Positions 44,588 through 54,426 of a stretch of 64,000 bases of DNA are shown one piece after another. Below the pieces are notes generated by a model. It was not told where the DNA came from. It ran no database searches and saw nothing but the letters and a program-made list of their open reading frames with translations. Source of the DNA: Litsea cubeba (taxonomy: Eukaryota; Streptophyta; Magnoliopsida; Laurales; Lauraceae). The stretch's first letter is position 1, and each line of letters starts with the position of its first letter. Position numbers and translations under genes: made by a program. The DNA is taken from NCBI GenBank assembly GCA_012931725.1, contig CM022951.1:19358624-19422623 (forward strand), written 5' to 3'.

Positions 44588-47225
44588 GTTGGTGACTGAT
44601 ACCGGTTTAGTTTAGTTTAAACTTTGTATAAACTGATACCATGTATAAGTTGAATTTCGTAAGTCCCTTTCATTTTAGCAGTTCTTGAGTCAATGAGATT
44701 AGAAATGTAAAGTGGACTAGGATTAGAGTCTGCTTTCTTTGTGCTCTGTTTTGGTAAATCTTCTGTTGAATAAAACTTTTATCATTTTCAGCTTTTGTTT
44801 TTCTTATGATTTGAAGGCATTTTGCTTGATGGACTCTGTAAGAAGATTATTGTGGCTCAAACATGCTTGGGCAGAGTATAGACATAGAAGTATGCAGTGG
44901 CCAGGGCATCTTACTTTCACCTAAAGTATTGAGGATCAACCCATGACATGGGTATCTGAAGTACAAATGGTGGAACAGGATGCAAGAGCATTGGGATAAT
45001 ACTTAGTGACAAATTGAGAAAACCCATTTGTGGGACAACAGTTGCAAGAAGGAAGGGCAGACAAGAAAAGGAAGGCAAGGTTAGTTTTGAATAAAAAAAT
45101 ATAAAAAGCAGTCCTTTTCTTAGTTGTTGAAAGCTTTGCTAATCCACTTATCCACTTTGGTAACATTGACACTGAGAATTCTAGTTTGTATACTGCATAT
45201 GTGGAGAATGGAATAGAGGAGAGGATTCCTTGGACAAAGCACTGGCCTCTAAACAGGGCCTAGTGGCTGGAAATTCCTTATTTTTGTAATTAGATTTCTC
45301 TTTTGCTTTTCTTTTAGCAGCAGTCTATTGCCTTGATAGTTTGCACTTTTGTCCACACTGTCAACTTGTTCTCTTTGGTTTTTTTTTTTTACTTTGTTCT
45401 TCACTTACATTCTTATAACAATTTTTAATATTCCTTTGGAATTAATTTTACCATCAGTCTGTACCAATTCAATCCTATGAAAACAAACAGGCCCAACAAG
45501 ATGAAAGTTTTTCTAGACAAGAATCTATGAGACCAACCATGTAATATAGGTGAATATATAAAATGACATGATCATGACTCTCGTTCCCTTTTCTCATTGA
45601 ATGTATCTAAAGTTTGCAGATTCTTTCGGCTAAGGGGACCGCCCAAATCATTGGTCACAAAAGCATGGGTTCTGCTGTTAGTCTTCTGCACATCATTTTT
45701 TTTATGGTTCCTCTTGTAGGACTTAGGTTCTTTACTATGTGATATTTCTATATCAGCTGCAAACTTTACAGAGAAGTTTTGTGACAGATTCTAAGCTAAG
45801 AATTTTGTTAAGTTGCTATGGTCTGAATAGTTTAGTTCTAGACAGAGAAGTTTTGTGACAGATTCTAGGCTCATAATTTTGTTAAGTTGCTATGGTCTGA
45901 ATAGTTTAGTTCTAGATTCTATGTAAAAACAAGTGTTATAAGTTTCATCTTAGCTTCATGTTTAGCTATTTACAAGTTCTAGCTTTTTTAAAGGGTGTTT
46001 TGCTGGCTTCTAAGATGGGAACTAGAACATGTGTTCTTGAGGAGGTTAATGAAATGGGTTTTCTTCTTTCTCATTGCTTGATGTTTTGGAGTATTTGGAT
46101 GGGAAGAAATGGATGTGGGGTAGTGGTCTTTTTTAGTTTACTCATGCTTCTGTGATTTATTCTTAAGTATGTATAGATGCCCTTCCAATCCAGAGTGAAC
46201 AAATTGGCAGGGAAAATAGTACAAATTTTGATCCTAATAGTCTGGCTTCAGGAATTTGACATCTAAAGATATGTGGATGGTTACTACTGTTTGTTTCCAT
46301 TTGGTGGCACAAGTTCTACATTTAAAGATTCTTTTCATTTTGAGACCATGCTTTGATGGGACTCGCACGTAGTGGTGAATGACTTTGTAGTGTGTTGGGG
46401 CATTGGGTTGTTTATATGAAGTGTTTTTTTCTCATGTACAGGTACTAGCATGTTGTAAAAAAAATTTACATGTCACACGTCCAGGGGAGACTATGCCGAA
46501 ATTTCAAGAAAATCTATCCGGTACATCCCATGGTTTTTGTGTTGTTTCTGTTAGAAGTGATGTTTTGTTGCATTTGTTTCTATTTTCATTTCTTACTAGT
46601 GATTCCCTATAGTTTTTTCCTGCTCATTTTTTTATAGGTAGAATCTGCAGAGTTTTATACTGTAGACAAAATTTGATAGTATTTGCAAATAATTAGAATT
46701 TGGCGTGGTGATGTTATATATGCAAGTTTTCATGTCAGTGAACACAGCTGATTTGCAGGGAGATGAACAGTGATTATGGTCCACCATTTTCTTAGACACC
46801 TGGGCATGCATCTGTCTCATTGGGTTGTATGTTTCAGCTGCCTGCATTATTGTGCTTTAATCTAGTATACTTTAATCTACTTTATTAGAGTCACAACTTT
46901 GTTGCATTATTGTGCTGTTTCATGGATGGATACTTTAGGTTAGCACTATGTTTTGCATAAATTTGCACCTTTATCAAAAACTTGAATTTTGAGCCACCTG
47001 TTAATGACCTGTGTGCTTGTTAGTAATTTGGTATGCAGGCTTACTTCTCAAGTTATAATTCTTTGATAACAGGTAGTATGCTTCCCTGGGGGCGGTTTTT
47101 GAACATTCTGTTTGGACCTTCCAATGGTGTTTAATGGTAAATAACTTTTGTGGATGTGTGTTTGATGGCTTTAGTAAATTTTGGTTGATGTCATGATTGA
47201 TTACAATGGCCCCTTTGCCCTGCAG
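44588..47225. other. CACTA interior, no firm gene
   Basis: AT-rich with short frames. A direct repeat occurs at 45,770-45,855 and 45,843-45,915 (GACAGAGAAGTTTTGTGACA is in the second). No transposase motifs were found. Confidence 0.4.
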
Positions 47226-47306
47226 GTTCCTCCTTTTGATCCAATCAAACCTCTGCTTGGTCTTTCACATATCAAGACTCTGACTTTGTCGAGTGAATAT
47301 CTCGAG
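47226..47306 (+). pseudogene. Captured exon candidate, 27 codons
   Basis: Bounded by acceptor CCTGCAG and donor CTCGAG|GTATAG, an open 81-bp segment reads VPPFDPIKPLLGLSHIKTLT, then LSSEYLE. It looks like a genuine exon but the protein is not recognised. It lies in the same orientation as the PIG-W-like exon, so the two could be joined in one transcript. Confidence 0.4.
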
Positions 47307-47869
47307 GTATAGTTTCATTCCTAGTTATAATAAGTAAATGCAATATATCGTCATTCTTCAAAAAACGAAAAAAAAAGTTCTCAATAAGTAAATGCATGCA
47401 ATATAGTATAGATGTCACATTTATGTACAGGGAAGAAAGCTCCCAATTCTAGTGTTAAATAATTACATTTTTTTGTTGCAATTTTATACAGGTAGGTAAC
47501 TATCAAGATGGAGTTACTTTTTGGCAGTTAACTAAGATGACGAAGATGGAGTTGAAGACTTTTTGGCAGTTAACCAAGATGATCACCAAGATGCATGGAG
47601 TTACTTGTTTTGAATTATTTTTGTAATTAATTTGAACCGACAAACCTTGTATGGTTGTTTTGTAGTTATGTTAAAGCTATTAACTTTGAAGTGTTTATTG
47701 TTGAATGATGAATATTTTGAAGGGTTGTGAACTTGGATATTAGAATGTTGACTTGTTGGATATTTGATTTGAATGATAGTTTGCATCTTTTGTGGTATAA
47801 GTTTTGTTAATGGGTGTATCTGGATATAAATATTTGAAACTTTGTAAGCAGGTGTGAAATGATAATTTG
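47307..47869. other. CACTA interior near the right end
   Basis: It contains a short tandem pattern (AAGATGGAGTT...TTTTTGGCAGTTAAC(T/C)AAGATGA) at 47,508-47,590; otherwise nothing recognised before the GTGACA-rich subterminal region. Confidence 0.5.
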
Positions 47870-48554
47870 GGTGGCACAAATATTTTGATTGTATTTTTTT
47901 GTGACAAAAAGAGTATGTCACCATTGAGTGTCAACCTGGTAATATTATTGGTGACACTCATTTGGTTGTCAAGAAAAATACTTTTAGTGACAATTTTTGT
48001 CACAAAAGATATCTTTTCTATGACACCTGTACTTTTGTCACCATTGCTTTTAGTGACACCCTACTATGTCACGGAAAATCTTTCTTCCGTGACACCATGT
48101 TTTTGTCACCGTTGACATCATTTCGTGACAAGTGCACAAATTTTGTCACCATTGACTTTTAGTGTCATGGATACAATGACACCCCATCCCGTGTCACCAA
48201 AGATAATAGGTGACAAAAAAAGGGCCTTTGGTGACATTTTTTCATGTCACCAAAGGTGTTTTTTTGTTGTAGTGCCATCCCAACAGCTGAGCAAGACACA
48301 TACGCATGGTAGTCAATAAGGCCCTTTGAGGAGGTACCGAGGTACCTTACCAGCTCGACCTGCCAAAGCTCTCAAAAGCTGGGGGACCCTTCTTTTTCTC
48401 TTAAAGCCTAGAGGTGGGGTAGTGCCTGATTTTCAAACGCCCGCAACCTAAGGGTCGAACCCGGCCCTACCTGGCTGTTCTCTATTAATACATATTTTAT
48501 TCAGTGCTATAGTTGAAGTGTATTTGATGTCCAAATATTGGTTTTTAAAGGACA

Positions 48555-48960
48555 CACTACAAGAAAAAAAGGGCTTTTCAGGCGATTTAATAAGCGCCGG
48601 AAAAGAAATCGCTGCTAAAGGTATTTTTTTATGGTGAAATATATACCGTTGCAAAGTTTTGAGATTTATGTGACCATCCCATTTTTTACGGCGATTTTAG
48701 TTACTACTGCGGCAATTTAATTAGATGCAAAAGCTATTTAATTGTTTCCAGTGTTTTGTTTCGCTGCCATATCCAAATGCCATCAAATTATTTCCCCCTC
48801 TCCTGCCTCCAAAAATCCCTATTTTACCTCTCCCGCGTCACTCATTTCTTTCTGGCGCAGTTCTCTCATATCCCTCCAAAGGCCCTATTTTCCCCTCACG
48901 GGCGCAACTTGCAGCACATTTGGATTGTCCAACTCGAGCCACTAGAGAGCTTTATATCAC
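48555..48960 (+). mobile_element. Orphan CACTA left end, third family
   Basis: CACTACAAGAAAAAAAGGGC at 48,555 is followed by GGCGATTT/AAATCGC and GCGCCGG-type boxes, a CACTA subterminal pattern. No right end was found. It lies 280 bases after the end of the 9.9 kb CACTA. Confidence 0.65.
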
Positions 48961-49204
48961 AGTTGTTGTGCTGGTGAAGATAGTTGCGGACCCAAGACTT
49001 TTGTACGAGGGGTACGGATCCAAACAAGCAATTGGGCTTTGGGAACAAACCCAGGATCTCCATGTGGGTTTTGGGGGCGAATGCACTATTTTTATGTGAA
49101 TCTTCAAAGCAGAGTCATAATTTCGATTATGATTTTAGAAGCAGATTGAGGTCCAATGGGTGCGACCACCCCCACATGGATGTACTTTGGTTCGCCCCTG
49201 GGTG

Positions 49205-49480
49205 AAGAGACTAGGTTTTTTAGCCACCCAATGTATACTAAGTGTTGTTTGTTAGCATCAAAATAAATTGTGTAAAGATCCTCCTCCGTCAATTATTTAG
49301 TTGCTATATTAGGACTATTGTCATCCTTTTTCTAAACTTTATATTTTTTTCAATTAAATTAGGGTATTCTATTTTTTATTCTTTTGCAATCGTAACCCTA
49401 TATAAGGAGCATTAGAGATTGTGTCATAGCATTCAGAAAATATCAATAGAATTCGTATTTTGAGGTTCCAGTTCCCTCAA
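49205..49480 (+). mobile_element. Copia-like LTR fragment
   Basis: Matches 37,400-37,800, including TTTAGCCACCCA and GTAACCCTATATAAGGAGCA, the latter a TATA-like promoter and leader start. It lacks the three U3 repeats of the other copy. No coding region is attached. Confidence 0.45.
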
Positions 49481-50074
49481 AGATCTGAAAGAGGTGTCGG
49501 GTTCTCTCAAACTATACACTTTTCTCTTTCTATTTTTTTCTACTTTATTTCGGTGGGGATTGGTACAAATTCAATGCATAGAGTGGTTAAAAATGAAGAT
49601 CAAAGGTGAATTTCTAATAAAGAGCACATCTTCATCTTTAATTGCCCCATGTGTTCGGTTCCTATGTATTCTAATGCAAACAAATATGTCCTAAGTGTGT
49701 ATAGAAGAGATGAAGGACTTGAGACTTCAATTTGCGAGAGGATGTAAACTAACTCTTATGTTGAGTTTGGCAACAAAGCCTACATGGAGAAGATTTTTTA
49801 GTTTCATAGTCACTGAAAAATCCAAATTTGGGAATTGTAAGTCCTCGATGATTTCGACCAATGGAAATCCTCATTTGTAAAGATCTTCAGATCCGACCTC
49901 CCCCCATTGGATTTGGGAATACTTTCTTTAGTAAATTTGCGCATCGAAACCATTCTTTCTCACCTATGTGCCTCGATACACACCTACATCGATTTGAAGT
50001 CCTGAAGAAGGAGTCTCTATTCTACAAGAATGAGAACTTCTCTTACATACAAATTCCTCATCTGTTACTAAACG
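49481..50074. other. No gene seen
   Basis: Several overlapping short frames without recognisable domains. Possibly internal sequence of a decayed copia-like element. Confidence 0.4.
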
Positions 50075-50385
50075 TGAGGCCCTTTTGGTAATTTGATTAG
50101 TAAAGTCAAGCAAAGTTAAGTCAATTTAAACATCACATCAAAATCACTTTTTACCAAAACTCCCTCCATCTTTTCCAAAAAAAAAGTCAAAAAGCAACTA
50201 CATTTATTAACTAAAAGACAAAAAAAACTCCTTCTCCCATACAAAAAGTCAAAAATATTCCATTCCAAACAACTAAAAATAAAATACCATCATAACCCAC
50301 TACATATTTTATTCATTCTTTTTTTTTTCACTTCACTCAACTTCACTTTAAAAGTAAAGTGCCAAACGGCAGTGATTTTGTGATC
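50075..50385. mobile_element. MITE-like element
   Basis: CCCTTTTGGTAATTTGATTAG at the left is mirrored by CTTTAAAAGTAAAGTGCCAAACGG at the right (read on the minus strand CCGTTTGGCACTTTACT). The interior is AT-rich with no frame. Exact ends and TSD are uncertain. Confidence 0.4.
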
Positions 50386-50445
50386 TTAGAGAATTTCTTC
50401 GTTTAAAGGGTATAGTTCCTTGTCATTTGAGAAGAAGCTTGAGTT

Positions 50446-52600
50446 TCAATGATTTTTTCTGAACGACAGAAGAAAAGGTATGGAGAAGGTGCAAGAGAGA
50501 TGCACCACCTCCAACCCCAACTGCAAAACTAAACCAAACCAACGAACGAACCTATCAACCCCTTGCTTTGTTAGTACATTCGCCATGGAGTTGGCAGATC
50601 TAACCTCATGATGGGAGGTAACATTGATGGCTGCCAATTAATAACTCCCTAATTTCATCGAAGTGGAATTGAGATTTCCAAGGAAAAAGCCTTCCAGTTA
50701 TAGACCCATGCAATCGTATTAGAAGAATTACTTTCCGTAGCTAGTGATCCACCATATCTTCTGGAGAATAACATGATACGTTCCAAAATAGCCAGCACCT
50801 CCGATTCATTAGAATCACACGCACCAACATGCTTGGAAAATATAAGAAGTACATGACCCCTACTATTGGCAGCACACTCCTCCAATCCTTGCCAGACCCG
50901 ACTTACCTCTTGAAGTACCATCCACATTAAACATCAAAACCCTTAAAGGAGGAGGACACTCTCCTTAATAGGGCCACACCCCATGCAAGCTGCCCAATTA
51001 GAAAGTATTTCACTGAAAAAGAAGTTTGGAGAGTTCTTTTCTAATCAAAACCCATTTTGCAATCCTAAAAACCATGTAAGCAATCAAATCTACTATTATT
51101 AAAGAAGAGCTCCTAAAAATTCTATCATTTCTTTCCTTCCAAATAGACCAAAAATAGCAAAAGGGATCATCCTTCATAATACTCGGTCACATCCCACGAA
51201 GTACCTACCCAATCAAACACTTCGCCAACTCTATAATATTCTTTGGGTAGAACCCAGCAAGGCCACATCTCCCAATAAAGTTACTCTAAATGTTGATTAC
51301 CACCTCGCAATGGATACAAAGATGGTTTGTCGGCTCCTCCTCGTTGCCGCATATCACACAAATATCTGAAAATATTGATAGAAGTCAAACCTTTCCTCCT
51401 TAGGCTATAGACCATGGAGATTTTTTCCGCAACTGCTAGCCAACAAAAAGCCTCTCGATTCGAAGAGGGACCAAACCCAATCACACAAGGGAAGATAGGG
51501 CCCTAGGAGACTCCCACCAAGGCCAAGTAGAAAGCTTCAGCTGAGAATTCCCCAGAGATGAAATGCTGTCAAATCTGATAGTTTTTAGAATCCTTAGAAA
51601 AAAAATGTGTTAGCTAAAATACTCAACAACCCCTCATGTCTTCCTCCGACGACTGAAGATTCCTCCTCAAGACACCCCAACACTATATCACCACTCCTCA
51701 CTTCAAAAGAACCATTGCCAAAAGCCTCCTTATTGACCCCTAATCTAAAAGCCTTGGAAATCCACCCCTATCTAGTCATCCAACCAAAACCTAACTTCTC
51801 TACCATACCCCACCATAAAGCCCACTCCTTTGTACAATGCCTCCCCCCTCGAATTTGACTCATCCCCCACCGTGGAAATAGCCCTCCAAACCTCGGATCT
51901 ATAGTAATTAGGCTCAAGCTTAGGCCACCACCTCCACTTATCCTTACCATATTTGATGGCAATCACCTCTGCCAAAGAGCATCATTTTTCTCTCCAAACC
52001 TCCACCACCATCTGGCCAACAAAGTCCATTTCTTATTTTCCAAATTACCAAGACCAAGACCTCCATTAGATATAGGTTTAGGCACCTCAGTCCACCTCAT
52101 CAAATGTAATCTTTTTTCCTTATACTCATGAGTCATGACCCTCCCCAGAAGAAGTCTCTCCGAATTCGGTCCAGCCTCTGAACCATAGATTTTGGCATTT
52201 TGAACAGAGACATGTAGTAGACTAAAAGATTGGATAAACAAGCTTTGATAAGGGTGATTCTCCCACCAAAAGACAAATAAAACTTCTTCCATGAAGACAA
52301 CTTCCTCTTAAAATCATCAATCACTAGATCCCATAATGTCTTAGAACTAGGCTTAGCGCCAATTGGCAACCCAAAATAAATAATAGGAAGCCTCCCTGAC
52401 CCACACTTTATAGTTTTAGGCAAAGCCCGAAATGTCTCCTCTGAGCACCCTATTCCCACCAACACATTCTTAGAGACATCGATCTTCAAACCCGGTATTG
52501 ATTGGAAGCACCAAAGAACTCTCCTAGGAGCTAAAATGTCTTCCCTCCTAGATGAGCCGAAAAGGATAGTATCATTTGAAAATTGAAGATGAGTGATTCC
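50446..52600 (-). pseudogene. LINE ORF2 3' part (RT end, zf-RVT, RNase H)
   Basis: The frame is broken into pieces, the longest at 52,133-52,489, 51,963-52,292 and 50,655-50,927. The RNase H part retains VESNS-like and NETEVLAIL-like segments (here ATESNSSN and NESEVLAILE) and NSMANVLTKQ, in which the usual final Asp of ADxLA is replaced by Asn. The RT active-site ADD is changed to SND. Not functional. Confidence 0.8.
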
Positions 52601-52619
52601 CTCTCAAAACACCTTCAAT
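50454..52619 (-). mobile_element. 5'-truncated L1-type LINE with RNase H
   Basis: A 19-bp TSD with two mismatches flanks it: AAGCTTGAGTTTCAATGAT (50,435-50,453) and AAGCCTGAGTTTTAATGAT (52,620-52,638). Minus-strand order is: RT remnant with HLQFSNDTILF (drifted from FADDTILF), GLKIDVSKN, PIIYFGLPIG, SWKKFYLSFGGRITLIK, NGGLGLGNLENKKWTLLARW, a zf-RVT-like part (51,281-51,484), then RNase H (50,446-50,930). It belongs to a different LINE lineage from the 54-60 kb element, which ends at zf-RVT. Confidence 0.9.
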
Positions 52620-52872
52620 AAGCCTGAGTTTTAATGATGAATGTGACTAGTTTTAAAGCGAACCTACTAAGTGTCTAAGTCGACTCAACAGATACTACAA
52701 AGCAACCCTATCTTTTTGTGGTTATTTCAAAGGGGACTTTCTTGTGACACCAAGGAGTACCTCTTGAAACTTCATATGTACTTGACACGATATCCTTGGT
52801 TATATAGTCTAAAAGCTGTATTGTGATTGCCTTTTTAGCGCGTCGTACCTACATTGTTTTTAAATATTCGAC

Positions 52873-53160
52873 CATATTACAAAACAAGTGACTTTTAGCA
52901 GCGGACGAATAGGGCTTTAGTGGCGGGTTTTCTTTTCCTCCTGCTACAGCTGGTTCTTTTGGGGCGGAAATTTTCTTCTGCCTCTAGAAAAGGTTGTGTT
53001 AGTGTCCTTGTTGCCCTTCTAAGCATAAATGGCCCTTTTAGCGGCGAAAAATAATTCTCGCCCGTAAAAAAAATTGCTATAGCGGCGTTCATCCGTCGCT
53101 GATTGTCTCTCTCTGTCTCTCTTTCTTTTTTTTTTTACTAATTACAAAAATATTGGCGCA
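52873..53160 (+). mobile_element. Orphan CACTA-type subterminal region, fourth
   Basis: A drifted end (CATATTACAAAACAAG) is followed by TTTTAGCAGCGGACG, TTTAGTGGCGGG, TTTTAGCGGCGAAAA and TATAGCGGCG boxes in both orientations. This resembles the GGCTTTAGCGGCG-type CACTA subterminal repeats common in plants. No right end found. Confidence 0.55.
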
Positions 53161-53410
53161 AAAAGTTCATCTTAACATCCCAAAGAGTTCAGTGTAAAAC
53201 AAATACATCATAAACATCCGACAATCTTGGGAGTTAAATTACTAGCTATAACAGGACACAATCGTTCATAAATACAATATAAAATTTAAAAGCACTTATT
53301 GAAGAATAACTTCAAGCGATTGTGTAGTAAATGGGGGTGGAAAGAGTGAGTCCACACAGAATTGAATACGTAGGTCGATGAAAAATGTTCATATTTATTT
53401 AATGGAAAAT
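53161..53410. other. No gene seen
   Basis: Short AT-rich stretch between the CACTA-type end and the MITE. Confidence 0.5.
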
Positions 53411-53415
53411 GATCA

Positions 53416-53764
53416 GGTGAGAACTGTTCTCACGGTTCAAACCGTGAGAACTATGGGTGGGGCCCACCTATCACCCAATCCAAACCTTGCAATATACAGG
53501 GACCCACTTGATATTCACACGCTCTAATGTTTGGCACCAATGTGAATGAATTGGACCGTTGGATCGACTATATACCCACATGAATGAACTGGGCTTGTCG
53601 GTCATGGATGACAGGGTTAGGAGCATGGGATTGGGGCCAAACTTAATAGTCATGGTGGTCCCATATAGATATTTCAATCCCCACCAGTCCCATCTCAAAA
53701 TGAGACCCCCAGTGGGCCCTATAAAAAAGTTCTCACGGTGACTCCGTGAGAACAGTTCTCACTG
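53416..53764. mobile_element. MITE with nested palindromic ends, 350 bp
   Basis: Inverted ends share GTGAGAACTGTTCTCACGG. GATCA flanks both sides (53,411-53,415 and 53,765-53,769). The first 17 bases of each end are themselves a palindrome (GTGAGAAC-T-GTTCTCAC), and a second one (CACGGTTCAAACCGTG) follows on the left. The interior has GGGCCCACC-type sequence and no credible frame. Confidence 0.8.
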
Positions 53765-53769
53765 GATCA

Positions 53770-54371
53770 AATCCCTTATTTAATTATGGCCGATGCTCCA
53801 ATACAGCTATCCGTACTAGAACCAGTACGAGACAGCTAATGGAGCCCACTTGAGGCTCCACCAATAATGGTGGGTGTGGGGCGTCCAAATTAAGATCTAT
53901 ATGGCCCAACTCATATATGAAATTTTGAGTCAATGCCATCATTCTAATCTCTTTTATCTATGGCCATTAAGTTTAACGATTGTAAAATCAAATTATTTTT
54001 ATCTAATGGTCCAGTTCATTTGAATTGGTGTGAGAAATGGCTGAGGAAATCATTTAGCCCCTTTTGTGACCTATATTATTAATACAACCCCTTTGCACTG
54101 CTAACCCTATAAATACACCTACAGGTGGCAAATAGGTATGTTCAGGTAAGCGTTTAATTCTAACATTTGCACTACTAATCCTATAAATTGTTTGCTTCTA
54201 ACAACTTTTTTATATATAGTAAATGTATCTTAGGAAGTCAAAAAAAAAAAAATTCATGAACCATAATCTTTCTCTTAATGAAAAATAAATAAAGTTTAAA
54301 ATCAACTGCAAAAGTTAAAAAAGTTATAAGCTATGTCTAAAATGCCAACTCACTTGTAGTTGAAGTAGTGA
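53770..54371. other. No gene seen
   Basis: AT-rich intergenic DNA with a poly-A run at 54,241-54,252. It ends in the left TSD of the LINE (AAGTAGTGA, 54,363-54,371). Confidence 0.5.
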
Positions 54372-54426
54372 GGAACAGGTTACCTGCTGACAGCACGGAA
54401 GAATACGAAGCAGAGACTGAGCTCCA

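Larger units (their letters stand above)
38376..48274. mobile_element. CACTA transposon, 9.9 kb, with captured exons and a nested LINE
   Basis: The left end CACTACAACAAAA (38,376) is inverted at the right end (TTTTGTTGTAGTG, ending 48,274). CCA flanks both sides (38,373-38,375 and 48,275-48,277), the 3-bp TSD expected for CACTA elements. Both subterminal regions (38,400-38,590 and 47,870-48,265) are dense in GTGACA/TGTCAC in both orientations, the usual transposase-binding pattern. No transposase (TNP2-type) frame was seen. The interior holds a GC-rich exon-like stretch, a PIG-W-like exon and others, which fits a gene-capturing (Pack-type) CACTA. A LINE inserted at 39,474. Confidence 0.92.
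50386..52860 (+). repeat. Dispersed repeat R1, third copy, split by a LINE
   Basis: 50,386-50,453 and 52,639-52,860 together match 14,600-15,040. The interruption is exactly the minus-strand LINE at 50,454-52,619, which makes this an empty-site comparison supporting that insertion. Confidence 0.7.

Noticed and set aside
48340..48480. Possible SINE (GGGTTCGACCC B-box-like word on minus)
   Set aside because: No A box at the right distance and no defined ends.
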